The notes below the pieces were generated by a model, which saw nothing but the letters and a program-made list of their open reading frames with translations, ran no database searches and was not told the DNA's origin. From Hymenobacter wooponensis (GTDB lineage: Bacteria > Bacteroidota > Bacteroidia > Cytophagales > Hymenobacteraceae): 64,000 nucleotides of DNA. The DNA is taken from positions 124,001 to 188,000 of the forward strand of contig NZ_SRKZ01000004.1 of assembly GCF_004745865.1 (NCBI RefSeq), written 5' to 3'. The first letter of the stretch is position 1; every line of letters starts with the position of its first letter. Made by a program: the position numbers and the translations under genes. Shown here piece by piece: positions 54,885-63,592 of this stretch.

Positions 54885-55604
54885 CTAGAAATTGGCCTCG
54901 GAACTAGGCAGATCAATAAGAATAAATTGGGCATCCTTTGAAGCTCTAATCTCCAGCACGTTTTCGTCGGTGGAGCGTACTTGGTCATTGGGCCCAATAT
55001 CTACTCCGTTGATATACAGAGTGCCTTCTTTCACATAAATAAAGGTACTCCGGATCGGGAAGGTTTTGAACGTGACGGTTTTGTCGGCGCTCAGGTTGCA
55101 CCAGTAGATGGTGGAGTTGGAGTTCATGTATACCACGTCTTCCAGCACTTTCTGACCCGACACCAAAGGCACCAGCTCGTTTTTCTTATCGAGAAAGTCT
55201 ACGTCCTTCTGCTCGTAGCTGGGCGACAGACCTTTCTGGTTCGGTAGAAACCAGAGCTGGTAGATGTGCGCAGCCTTGTCAGTGCCATTGGTTTCGGAGT
55301 GCGCTAGGCCAGTGCCGGCGGTCATGCGCTGCACCTCTCCTTTTTTGATAGTGGCCTTATTACCAGCAGTGTCGGTATGCACTAGCTCTCCATCCAGCAC
55401 TAGGGTCACGATTTCCATCTCGGAGTGCGGGTGCTGCGGAAAGCCCGAGTTACCCTGAATGGTGTCATCGTTGAACACCCGCAGCGGGCCAAACTCCGAA
55501 TTGTCAGGGTCGTAATAGTCAGCAAAACTGAACAAGAAGTAGCTGTTGAGCCATTGCACCGGAGCGGCGTGGTGGCGGTCGGTGGCGGGAATGAGCTTGA
55601 GCAT
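54885..55604 (-). CDS. Pirin family protein
   Basis: A 239-residue bicupin. The N-terminal cupin has the iron ligands in GFPQHPHSEMEIVTLVLDGE and LAHSETNG, and GEVQRMTAGTG is the family signature. The C-terminal half is a second, metal-less cupin. Bacterial pirins include quercetin 2,3-dioxygenases (YhhW type) and regulators of pyruvate dehydrogenase. The catalytic ligand set is intact here, but the substrate is unknown. It converges on the M2 gene. Confidence 0.93.
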   Translation of the reverse strand: MLKLIPATDRHHAAPVQWLNSYFLFSFADYYDPDNSEFGPLRVFNDDTIQGNSGFPQHPHSEMEIVTLVLDGELVHTDTAGNKATIKKGEVQRMTAGTGLAHSETNGTDKAAHIYQLWFLPNQKGLSPSYEQKDVDFLDKKNELVPLVSGQKVLEDVVYMNSNSTIYWCNLSADKTVTFKTFPIRSTFIYVKEGTLYINGVDIGPNDQVRSTDENVLEIRASKDAQFILIDLPSSEANF

Positions 55605-56063
55605 CGTGAGTAGGGTTGAGTTGTTGCTGATGGCTTACGCGTAGCAGCATAGGTAAGTTAAGGCCTACTTAGACCGGACATACTCCGGCACTTCCTACTT
55701 ACCTATCCCTTACTATAGAACTACCGGCTAAGTTGGGTAGTGCTGGTGATGCTTAGTAACTACATGAACTGCAAGTATCAGGACTGGCCTAGTATTGTCT
55801 TCAGTTAACCTTAGGGCTGTTGATAGAAGCGTTAAGTTGTCTTGCTGATGTTATCGAAACATCATCGCATCCGCCCTTGGCGACCTAAATGATTAGCAAA
55901 GCAATGAAACCATAGGGCTGCTTCGACTGCACGCTCATCAAGAAGGTTGATAAGTCGTTATTACTCCCGAACCGCTATCAAGCAAAAAGCCCCAGCACTA
56001 TCTCTAGTACCGGGGCTTTTTGAGTTGTTATGCCTGCGCGAAGTGGCCTAGGCCACTTTTGCA
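55605..56063. other. 459-base intergenic region with a nested hairpin
   Basis: No ORF is supported. ATAGGTAAGT (55649-55658) pairs with ACTTACCTAT (55697-55706), enclosing CCGG/CCGG. The repressor terminator lies at the far end (55983-56022). No full TAnnTTTG box is seen for the pirin gene. Confidence 0.5.
55983..56022 (-). terminator. Terminator after the XRE/S24 regulator
   Basis: CAAAAAGCCCC (55983-55993) pairs with GGGGCTTTTTG (56012-56022), with a partly paired inner stem. On the minus strand the T-run TTTTTG follows the GC stem. Confidence 0.82.
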
Positions 56064-56873
56064 TTACACTTTCTTCATGGTGCTCACCTGCTGCTGCAGA
56101 TCCAGCACAATGCTGGCGAGGCGGTTGAGCGAAAGGTCGGCGATGGGGAACGTGCTGCTGATGTAGGCTTTGGCTTCCCAAATCTCCACTACATCTTCCA
56201 CATCAATCTGATAGGGTGAGTAGAGGGGGTTGTCGGAGTGCAGCGCCAGCATGGCATTGTCCTTCAGGCGGTTGAACACGCGCTTGAACACGATACCTTC
56301 TTTGCTGCTTACTACGATGCAGGGCGTACCGTCCTTGATGTTCATCCAATCATCCACGTAGCGGCCCACGATAACAGTGCCGCTGGCAATAGGAAGCATG
56401 GAGTCACCGGCAATCTCGAAGGCGCGGTACGTACCACCCGTGCCCAACATGGGTAGGCGGAATTTCGGCAGCTCCTCCAGGTACTCAGGGTCGGCGTAGC
56501 CATTGAGGTAACCAGCGGCAGCTTTCTGAGGCACGAGCTCAATATTTTCGTTCTGCTCTTTGTCTACCGTCAAGGCCAGAATGCGCAGGTTGCCGCCGGG
56601 GCGGTTTGCGGTGGTCTCGGTGGTAGCAGCAGTTTGAGCCTGCAGCTGAAGCGCAGCTTTGGCGTTCTTCTTTTTGCTAAAGTCGGTGGTAACCAGCGAG
56701 TCCAACGAGATATTGAACAGGCGAGCCATGTTTACCAACGTAGCTAGCTTGGGTTCAGCGCGGCCTTCTTCATACGCGCCCACCAAGGAGCGTTTGATAC
56801 CGAGCTTTTCGGCCATCTGGGCCTGCGTAAGGGCCAGTTCGCGCCGCCAGAATTTGAGATTAGTATTGATCAT
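56064..56873 (-). CDS. XRE-type repressor with S24 (LexA-like) self-cleavage domain
   Basis: A 269-residue regulator. The N-terminal helix-turn-helix (about 8-62, LTQAQMAEKLGIKRSLVGAY) is XRE type. The C-terminal S24 peptidase has the cleavage pair Ala120-Gly121 (QKAAAGYLNGY), nucleophile Ser158 (AGDSMLP) and Lys197 (IVFKRVF). A coiled-coil tail follows. All residues for RecA-style autocleavage are present. Proteins of this shape are phage-type or SOS-like repressors; no phage genes are near, so a host stress role is likely. A perfect dyad sits between its promoter and start codon. Confidence 0.92.
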   Translation of the reverse strand: MINTNLKFWRRELALTQAQMAEKLGIKRSLVGAYEEGRAEPKLATLVNMARLFNISLDSLVTTDFSKKKNAKAALQLQAQTAATTETTANRPGGNLRILALTVDKEQNENIELVPQKAAAGYLNGYADPEYLEELPKFRLPMLGTGGTYRAFEIAGDSMLPIASGTVIVGRYVDDWMNIKDGTPCIVVSSKEGIVFKRVFNRLKDNAMLALHSDNPLYSPYQIDVEDVVEIWEAKAYISSTFPIADLSLNRLASIVLDLQQQVSTMKKV

Positions 56874-56902
56874 AGCGCAGGGAGCCGGGAGAAGGGCTTC
56901 AT

Positions 56903-56918
56903 CGGTAAAGATTTACCG
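56903..56918. promoter_or_regulatory. Operator dyad CGGTAAAgaTTTACCG
   Basis: A perfect 7+7 inverted repeat with a 2-base centre, 29 bases before the repressor ATG and just downstream of the TATCTTCG box. The place and form suit autorepression by the XRE protein. Confidence 0.6.
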
Positions 56919-56923
56919 GCTCA

Positions 56924-56931
56924 CGAAGATA
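56924..56931 (-). promoter_or_regulatory. -7-like box TATCTTCG for the repressor gene
   Basis: On the minus strand TATCTTCG is one base from TAnnTTTG, with a TTG about 26 bases upstream (56958-56960). The operator dyad begins five bases downstream. Confidence 0.4.
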
Positions 56932-57200
56932 CGAACGCTTCTACGCGAATACTAATTCAATTAGCTGAAATTTTTGCTAAAAATATTTGGGCGCGTTTGC
57001 TTAGTGCAAGTAGAGCAAAGCAACGCTTCTTTATTAGCAGTTAACAGCCTTGGAGAAGTAAGAAGCCTTTACCTCCATCATAGAAGTAAAGGCTTCTTAC
57101 TAAGTCACAAATTGCAGAAGGATGAATTACGATTTCCCGCGCGTGCTCAACTCGCAATGACAGGCCTAGGCCACGTGTCCACCACTTCCCAGTTGCAGCT

Positions 57201-59483
57201 CTACTCCCCACGCAGCTTTTTGAAGTACATCAAGGCCAGGCGGAGCTTGAAGTAGTCGTACTTCTCGCGCAGGTGGTCGAACAGGTCGCGGAGCATAGGG
57301 CTGCTACCGAGCTGCGCTTGGGCGGTCTGAATTTCGGCTAGCTCTTCGGGCTTCAAAAATTCCTCAATCCGCAACTCTAGGCCCTTGGCGTAGCAGGTGG
57401 TCAGGTGGGTTTGCACGGTGGAAACAGCCAGGTCGCGGCGCTGGGCAATGGCTTCCATGCTCAGGCCCATGCGATGTAGCTGGTGCGTGGTTTCTGCAGT
57501 GCCATTCACTTCCGAGGTAGCGGCCTTGGGCTCTTTTGCTTCTTTTGCAGGCTTTTTACGCACCGTACGAGCGGCACTAAAATCATCCGGATCGAGGTGG
57601 TCGGGCAAGTCGTCCTCATCCAGTTCCGCCTGAGCGGCGGGATTACCGCCGTGCGCCAGCACCTCCCGAATGAAGGCCTCGCCGTACGTCTCGAATTTCT
57701 TCATACCTACGCCCGAAATGCCCAGCATAGCCACGCGGTTAACCGGCCGCTCCACTGCCATTTCCTGGAGGGTAGAGTCGGTGAAGATAACGTACGGGGG
57801 TACGCCTTGCTCATCGGCAATGCGCTTGCGCAACGTCCGCAGGGCCTCGAAGAGCTGCGCCTCGCGGGTGGCAGGCGTGGCTTTGGTTGCCGTGGCGGCT
57901 TTGCGGCCTCGCGGTGCTTTCTCCGCCTTCTCAGCTGGCTGGAATTTCTTCATGGGCACGGTGCGCTGTCCCTGCAGCACCTCCCGGCCTATATCGGTGA
58001 TTTTTAGCGCGTACCCTTCTTCGTAAGCAATGTACACCAAGCCATCATTCAGCATCTGGTGAATGTAGCTGTACCAATCCAGGTAAGGCAGGTCGCGGCC
58101 GGCTCCATAGGTTTTAATCTGGTCTAGGCCACCGCTGAGTACGGCTTGGTTGCGCATGCCGCGCAGCACGTCAATGAGCAGGTTGATACTCACTCGCTCC
58201 CGGCTCCGCACTATGGCAGAGAGGGCCTTCTGGGCAATTTCAGTCCCATCGAACGTGGTAGGCGGGTTGCGGCAGATGTCGCAGTTACCACAGTCTTGGG
58301 CCAGCGTCTCGCCGAAATAGTTGAGCAGGATTTTCCGGCGGCAGCTGGCGGCTTCCGCAAACTGCTGCATGCGCTCCAGCTTGGTAAGGTTAAGCTGGGT
58401 CAGGTTGGGGTTTTCCTTGGTGAGCATGTCGCGCAGGCTCATCACATCACCAAAGGAGTAGAACAGCACGGCCGTGGCGGGGCTGCCATCGCGGCCAGCC
58501 CGGCCTATTTCCTGGTAGTAGCCCTCAATGTTCTTGGGCAGATTGTAGTGAATTACCCAGCGCACGTTGCTCTTATCGATGCCCATGCCGAAGGCGATGG
58601 TAGCCACAATCACCTGCAGATCATCCTTTAGGAAGCCTTCCTGCACGGCGGCACGCTGGTTGGGCGTCATGCCGGCATGGTAGAAACCGGCCTTGATGCC
58701 CTTGGCCTGAATCTTCTGAGCCAACGTTTCGCATTGCTTGCGCGAGAGGCAGTATACTATACCGGCCTCGCCTTGGTGGCGCTCCAGAAACTCCAGTATG
58801 CCCCCTACTCGGTCTTGGCCCGGCCGCACAATCAGGTTCAGGTTAGGCCTATCGAACGACGACAGGAACACCCGCGGCTCCGTCAGGCGCAACTGCTGCT
58901 GAATGTCGCGCTGGGTCAGGCGGTCGGCGGTGGCGGTGAGGGCAATAATGGGAATTTGCGGAAACTGCTCACGCAGCACCCGCAGCTGGGTGTACTCAGG
59001 CCGGAAATCATGCCCCCAGGAGCTGATGCAGTGCGCCTCGTCGATGGCGAACATGCTGATGCGCATGCGGCGGAGCAGATTCAGGAAGCCCTCGGAGAGC
59101 AGCTTCTCCGGCGATACATAGAGCAGTTTGAGGTAGCCGTTAAGGCAATCGGCGGCAATGTTGTTCTGCTCGCTCTGGCCTACGCTGCTGTTGATATAAG
59201 CGGCCGAGATACCGTTGGCTTTCAGGGCTTCCACCTGGTCCTTCATCAACGCAATCAGCGGCGACACCACCACGCACACGCCATCCTGCACTACGGCCGG
59301 TACCTGAAAGCAGACTGATTTACCGCCACCCGTGGGCATAAGCACCACCGTGTCCTGACCACCCAGAATATTCTGGATGATATCCTCCTGCATAGGACGG
59401 AACGAGTCATACCCGTAGTACTTTTTCAGTACTCGGCGGGCAGATTCGATGGTGGGAGCAAGTGGTTCGGCGGCAAATAACAT
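57201..59483 (-). CDS. recQ: RecQ ATP-dependent DNA helicase
   Basis: A 760-residue 3'-5' DNA helicase for recombination and fork repair. Walker A is TGGGKS (51-56), the DEAH box 148-151 in FAIDEAHCISSWGHDFRPEY, and motif VI is QEIGRAGRDG. The RecQ zinc cluster has its cysteines in ASCRRK and CGNCDICRNPP. The winged-helix RQC and an HRDC domain (about 560-630) follow. A linker rich in Lys/Ala/Glu leads to a C-terminal HTH_40-type helix-turn-helix (QLHRMGLSMEAIAQRRDLAV), as in RecQ1-like Bacteroidota proteins. ATG 59483 is preferred over TTG 59501. Confidence 0.96.
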   Translation of the reverse strand: MLFAAEPLAPTIESARRVLKKYYGYDSFRPMQEDIIQNILGGQDTVVLMPTGGGKSVCFQVPAVVQDGVCVVVSPLIALMKDQVEALKANGISAAYINSSVGQSEQNNIAADCLNGYLKLLYVSPEKLLSEGFLNLLRRMRISMFAIDEAHCISSWGHDFRPEYTQLRVLREQFPQIPIIALTATADRLTQRDIQQQLRLTEPRVFLSSFDRPNLNLIVRPGQDRVGGILEFLERHQGEAGIVYCLSRKQCETLAQKIQAKGIKAGFYHAGMTPNQRAAVQEGFLKDDLQVIVATIAFGMGIDKSNVRWVIHYNLPKNIEGYYQEIGRAGRDGSPATAVLFYSFGDVMSLRDMLTKENPNLTQLNLTKLERMQQFAEAASCRRKILLNYFGETLAQDCGNCDICRNPPTTFDGTEIAQKALSAIVRSRERVSINLLIDVLRGMRNQAVLSGGLDQIKTYGAGRDLPYLDWYSYIHQMLNDGLVYIAYEEGYALKITDIGREVLQGQRTVPMKKFQPAEKAEKAPRGRKAATATKATPATREAQLFEALRTLRKRIADEQGVPPYVIFTDSTLQEMAVERPVNRVAMLGISGVGMKKFETYGEAFIREVLAHGGNPAAQAELDEDDLPDHLDPDDFSAARTVRKKPAKEAKEPKAATSEVNGTAETTHQLHRMGLSMEAIAQRRDLAVSTVQTHLTTCYAKGLELRIEEFLKPEELAEIQTAQAQLGSSPMLRDLFDHLREKYDYFKLRLALMYFKKLRGE

Positions 59484-59639
59484 AGCAGGTAACGAGCGCA
59501 AATGAGCGGCAATGGAACGGTGAAATTAACCATTTACAGGCGGAAATCGTGCACTTCTCTTCTAGAATACTGAACGTCTGTCAGCCTAGTAGCCCCGTAT
59601 ACAAGGACATATCATTTCATTTTCCTAACCCCATACCTG

Positions 59640-59990
59640 ATGGCTACTTCATCTGCATCCACCACGCAAAATCAATCCGTTCTCGACGCCCTCAGCCGCT
59701 GCATCGCAGCCTGCGAAATGTGCGCCGATGCTTGCCTACACGAAGACGACATTAAGATGATGGTGCCCTGCATTCGCCTCGACCGCGACTGCGCCGACAT
59801 CTGCCGCTTGACTGCCGCTTTTATAGCCCGTGGCTCCGACCACGCCAAGCATGTGCTCAGAGAATGCATTGAGATTTGCCAGAAGTGCGGAGATGAGTGT
59901 GGCAAACACCAGCACGACCATTGCCAACAGTGCGCTGCCGCTTGCCGCGCCTGCGTAGAAGCCTGCCAGCAGTACATTGGGCAGGCCTAA
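59640..59990 (+). CDS. Csp/DUF326 four-helix-bundle copper-binding protein
   Basis: A 116-residue protein with 16 cysteines. Most are spaced CxxxC, CxxC or CxxxxxxC along four helices (CIAACEMCADAC, CADIC, CIEICQKCGDEC, CQQCAAACRACVEAC). In the Csp family these line the core of a four-helix bundle and store many Cu(I) ions. There is no signal peptide, so it is the cytosolic form (like Csp3). It lies alone between RecQ and a methyltransferase, with no copper ATPase nearby. The SCO copper chaperone is elsewhere in the window. Confidence 0.9.
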   Translation: MATSSASTTQNQSVLDALSRCIAACEMCADACLHEDDIKMMVPCIRLDRDCADICRLTAAFIARGSDHAKHVLRECIEICQKCGDECGKHQHDHCQQCAAACRACVEACQQYIGQA

Positions 59991-60066
59991 CCGTAGGCAA
60001 GTTCACGCGTAACCATGGTACGTCGTAACTCGCACGCAGTACCTGCCAACACGTTAGCCTGAGCTC

Positions 60067-60135
60067 GCGAAAGCCCTACTTACGTCTGAATAACTGGCCT
60101 AGAATGGCTCGTACTGACGTAAGTTGATCTTTCGC
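60067..60135. repeat. Nested inverted repeats after the copper protein gene
   Basis: GCGAAAG (60067-60073) pairs with CTTTCGC (60129-60135), and inside it ACTTACGTC (60078-60086) pairs with GACGTAAGT (60116-60124). The 29-base centre contains GGCCTAG. It has no T-run; it is an RNA structure or a palindromic element. Confidence 0.6.
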
Positions 60136-60224
60136 AAGTTCAAGCTGACGTGTGATTTTTTATGCGGTGCTAGAAGAGGCACGCCGCTTAGGAGAAGCTC
60201 GTTCTAGGCCACTCCCCTACTTAG

Positions 60225-61412
60225 CTACTCCGGTTTGCTCACTTTGCGCGTGCCTTGGTAGAGCTCATATTTCAACAGACGACAGTCGATGGGACCATTG
60301 TAGAGCGGGATGCGGCGGCTGGTTTTCAGACCGATGCGCTTAGCCGCTTCTAGGTTGCCGGTAAACACGTACGCATCGTAACCCTGAAAGCCGGATTTGA
60401 GCGTGTCGCCGATGGTCTTGTAGAGGGCATCCATCTGGGCCTCTTCACCAATCCGCTCCCCGTACGGCGGGTTCATAATGACGATGCCGGGCTCTTCCTT
60501 GGCGGGGGCTTTGGCCTCTTTCACGTCGCGCACCCCCAGGCGAATAAAATCTTCCAAATCGGCTGCGGCTACGTTCTGGCGAGCCAGCTCAATGTACTCG
60601 CGCGATAAGTCAGAGCCGGCAATGTAGGCCTGGGGCTCCTCTATGCGCATTTGGCGGGCATCCAGCTGCACTGATTCCCAGAGTGCCGAATCAAAATCGG
60701 GCCAGTTCTCGAAGCCAAACTTACCCTGGTGATAGAGGCCGGGCGCAATGTGCTGGGCAATCATGGCTGCCTCCGTGAGCAGCGTACCCGAGCCGCACAT
60801 AGGGTCAATAAGTGTCTTTTTGCCGTCCCAGCCGGTAAGCAGCAGCAAGCCGGCGGCTAGGGCTTCGTTGAGTGGGGCTACGTTGGTCTGCTGGCGGTAG
60901 CCGCGCTTGTGCAATGATTCGCCGGACGCATCGAGGCTAAGAATCACCTCGTTTTCAATCATGTGCAGGTGCAGCCGGATGTCGGGGTTTTTCACATCTA
61001 CGCTGGGCCGCGAGCCGGTGCGGTTGCGGAACTGATCCACAATGGCATCCTTGGTAAGCTGCGCCACAAAGAGGGAGTGTTCAAACGTAGACTTGTTGAC
61101 CACTGCCGTGATGGCAAAGGTCTGGTCTTGCCTGATGTACTTGCTCCAATCAATACGGCCAACCTCGCGGTACAAAGCCTTTTCATCGCGGGCATAAAAG
61201 CCAGCGAAGGGCTTGAGGATGCGCATGGCCGTGCGGCACCACAGGCAGGCTTCGTAGAGCAGTTGGGTATCGCCGCTGAATTCAATGGCCCGTTGACCCA
61301 CCTTTTCGATAGTGGCCCCTAGCTGATACAGTTCCTCCGCCAGCACTTCTTCCAACCCAAATTGGGTGGTGGCAGTCATATAAAAGGGAGCGGAACGGCG
61401 GGTTGCGGCCAT
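60225..61412 (-). CDS. THUMP-domain class I rRNA methyltransferase (RlmL/K-like)
   Basis: A 395-residue SAM-dependent RNA methyltransferase. The N-terminal ferredoxin-like/THUMP region (ATTQFGLEEVLAEELYQLGA) leads to the catalytic domain with LIDPMCGSGTLLTEAAMIA (SAM loop), IAGSDLSREYIELARQN, and the active-site motif IVIMNPPYGER. That NPPY motif marks N-methylation of guanine, as by the RlmL half of E. coli RlmKL on 23S rRNA G2445. It lacks the second methyltransferase domain. Start ATG 61412 (MAATRRSAP) or 61379; the frame is open to 61502. Confidence 0.9.
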   Translation of the reverse strand: MAATRRSAPFYMTATTQFGLEEVLAEELYQLGATIEKVGQRAIEFSGDTQLLYEACLWCRTAMRILKPFAGFYARDEKALYREVGRIDWSKYIRQDQTFAITAVVNKSTFEHSLFVAQLTKDAIVDQFRNRTGSRPSVDVKNPDIRLHLHMIENEVILSLDASGESLHKRGYRQQTNVAPLNEALAAGLLLLTGWDGKKTLIDPMCGSGTLLTEAAMIAQHIAPGLYHQGKFGFENWPDFDSALWESVQLDARQMRIEEPQAYIAGSDLSREYIELARQNVAAADLEDFIRLGVRDVKEAKAPAKEEPGIVIMNPPYGERIGEEAQMDALYKTIGDTLKSGFQGYDAYVFTGNLEAAKRIGLKTSRRIPLYNGPIDCRLLKYELYQGTRKVSKPE

Positions 61413-61443
61413 GAGAAGCAAAGTAAAATGAGAAAGTAAGGCC

Positions 61444-61451
61444 GCAAAGGT
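61444..61451 (-). promoter_or_regulatory. Weak -7-like box GACCTTTG
   Basis: On the minus strand GACCTTTGC resembles the local TACCTTTGC box but begins with G, 31 bases before the methyltransferase ATG. Confidence 0.3.
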
Positions 61452-61559
61452 CGGGAAAGAAGCGGGTGAAACCGCAGAACAGCTGACGCTACTGTGGCTC
61501 AAGCGGCCTTCGGTATCGTCAGGCTTAACGTTATGCAGGCCTTTTGCGTCTTTAGGCCT

Positions 61560-62582
61560 ATGCGCCCCTCCTTTCTCTTCGACCCGAGCAAAAGCTCCCT
61601 GTTCTACCTTATTTTATTTTTAACGCTGGTAGTGGTAGGAGTTACGGGCTACGATGCGCTGAACGGGCACTACTCGATGATTGGTAGTGTAGCTTCCTTT
61701 CTAGGCCTGTTTGTGGCCTTCCAGAGCTGGAAAGCGGCTGATGATGCCTCCCGCAAAACCGACGAAGCGCTGGCTCAGATGCAGGCGCTGGCCCACGAAA
61801 CTCGGCAGTTGGTGGTGAGCAGCAACACGGTGGAAGAACAAATTAAGAGTGCCGTAGTAACCATTAGCGACGCCACCCGGGAGCTGTACAAAGGCTTTCA
61901 GCCGATTATGAACGAAATAGCGGCGTTCCTGACTGAGGCAGCCGAAAGCGAGTACTTGGCCATCATGACGGATTCTGCCGCCATAGGCACGTTCTACGCC
62001 CGCCACCATCACCCGGCTCTTAATCAGCGTGAGATGCGGGCCCTCACCGACCGCATCCACGACTTGCTGCTGGAGCGTGCCCGCGACGCTCGGGAGTTCT
62101 ACCTAGCTACTCTTGCCGCCGATGAGGTTCCTGATTCAGTGCCGCCTACCCGTGACCAACACGGCCACCTGCACCATTTTGTGCAAGGCGTTTGGCAGCA
62201 GTTTCATCCTGAGTCGCCGGTTACGGAGGAGTACTGGAACGAGCACCGGGAGCAACACCTTTCTACCCTACGCCAAATTCAGGAAACATTCACTTCCCTC
62301 TCTGAGCACCGGGAGCAGCGGGCGGCAGGCCTAGAGCCGCATCAGCACCTGCCAGTATTGCCACTTCAGCTGTTTCTGCGCTACAACGCCGAGGCCAAGG
62401 AGCCGTTCCGGGCACTGGTGGTGTTTCTAGGCCAGTACAACCTCGATAGAGTAGCCGAAACGCGCGCCATGCAATCTGCCGACCCCGAGCTGGTGCGCAC
62501 CTTCATCAGTATGTTCGAAAGCCTCACCAGCCTCGACGACCACCCTGGTTACCAGGAGCTTCGGCGGCAGCTCCCACTGTAA
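61560..62582 (+). CDS. Membrane-anchored helical protein of unknown function
   Basis: A 340-residue protein with two N-terminal membrane helices (about 12-30 and 38-56) joined by a short loop. A long, mostly helical cytosolic part follows: a coiled-coil stretch (ADDASRKTDEALAQMQALAH), then His- and Glu-rich helices (YARHHHPALNQREM, HREQHLSTLRQIQETF). I recognise no domain. The layout resembles small membrane scaffolds or sensors. ATG 61560 is chosen; 61533 is an alternative. It diverges from the methyltransferase gene and precedes the aquaporin gene by 124 bases. Confidence 0.65.
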   Translation: MRPSFLFDPSKSSLFYLILFLTLVVVGVTGYDALNGHYSMIGSVASFLGLFVAFQSWKAADDASRKTDEALAQMQALAHETRQLVVSSNTVEEQIKSAVVTISDATRELYKGFQPIMNEIAAFLTEAAESEYLAIMTDSAAIGTFYARHHHPALNQREMRALTDRIHDLLLERARDAREFYLATLAADEVPDSVPPTRDQHGHLHHFVQGVWQQFHPESPVTEEYWNEHREQHLSTLRQIQETFTSLSEHREQRAAGLEPHQHLPVLPLQLFLRYNAEAKEPFRALVVFLGQYNLDRVAETRAMQSADPELVRTFISMFESLTSLDDHPGYQELRRQLPL

Positions 62583-62706
62583 GCCGGAAAAGAGTTTATT
62601 TACGAAGCCTGCTGTTCAAATCCAGCCTGAGCGGAAGCACCGTACGCATTCTGCTGGGGCTCACCCCAGCCGCCACCTCCTATCGTATCCTCTAAATCCC
62701 CCTGGT

Positions 62707-63405
62707 ATGCATAAATATATTGCCGAAGTGCTCGGTACGTTCGCAATTATCTTCTGCGGCACTGGTGCTATTATTATCAACCAGGAAAGCCATGGGGCCA
62801 TAACGCACGTAGGCATTGCCATCACGTTTGGGCTAATAGTCACCTCCATGATCTATGCTCTAGGCACTATTTCGGGAGCTCATTTTAACCCGGCCGTTTC
62901 CATCGCTTTTACCGTGGCCCGAAAATTCCCCGCACGAGAGCTGCTGCCTTATATCGTTAGTCAGGCAATAGGGGCTATTTTGGCCAGCGCGGTGCTGCGG
63001 TATTTGTTTCCAGCTAATGAACTGCTGGGCGGCACTATGCCCGCCGGGACGGAGGCTCAATCCTTTATTTTGGAGTTCATTCTGACCTATTTCCTGATGC
63101 TGGTCATCATGAATGTGGCCTACGGCTCCAAGGAGCAGGGCTTATTCGCCGGCCTAGCCATTGGGGGAGTGGTGCTGCTGGAAGCCATGTTTGCGGGGCC
63201 TATTTGCGGCGCCTCCATGAACCCGGCCCGCTCCTTATCTCCAGCGCTGGTATCGGGGCACTTGGAGCATCTGTGGCTGTACTTGGTAGCGCCAACGCTT
63301 GGGGCAGTAGGTGCGGTGCTTACCTGGAAGTACCTTACTACTTCTGTGCAGACTGCTGCAGTTTCAGCAGCAGAGGTAGCTGAGCCGGTAAATATCACGG
63401 CATAA
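62707..63405 (+). CDS. MIP-family aquaporin/glycerol channel
   Basis: A 232-residue channel with six membrane helices. Both half-helix motifs are present: NPA at 61-63 (AHFNPAVSIAF) and NPA at 172-174 (GASMNPARSLSPALVSG), with the selectivity-filter arginine at 175. Length fits a water-selective or mixed channel rather than the longer GlpF. No glycerol kinase is nearby. It has its own 124-base upstream gap. Confidence 0.93.
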   Translation: MHKYIAEVLGTFAIIFCGTGAIIINQESHGAITHVGIAITFGLIVTSMIYALGTISGAHFNPAVSIAFTVARKFPARELLPYIVSQAIGAILASAVLRYLFPANELLGGTMPAGTEAQSFILEFILTYFLMLVIMNVAYGSKEQGLFAGLAIGGVVLLEAMFAGPICGASMNPARSLSPALVSGHLEHLWLYLVAPTLGAVGAVLTWKYLTTSVQTAAVSAAEVAEPVNITA

Positions 63406-63592
63406 TCTACCCTAGGCCACCTCTTCCCGCCCTATCACATCCGGATAGGTGCGGGCCGCGGGTTAAGGGGTAAAGTGCTATGCTCGAGCTGAACGCTGCC
63501 ACTGCCTTGTATACACCTCAAGTATCTACGGCGGGAGGAATCGCAGATACAGCCTATATTTAAGGCCTTCTCATTTTTTTCACTCCGCCTGC

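Larger units (their letters stand above)
56874..57200. other. Intergenic region between repressor and RecQ
   Basis: Holds the repressor promoter and operator, then AT-rich sequence, then a perfect 16-bp hairpin (57057-57072 with 57086-57101) downstream of the RecQ stop. That hairpin has no T-run. No gene is supported. Confidence 0.55.

Noticed and set aside
58677..59318. 213-codon antisense ORF inside recQ
   Set aside because: Opposite a fully conserved helicase; its His/Ala/Leu-rich translation is typical of shadow frames.
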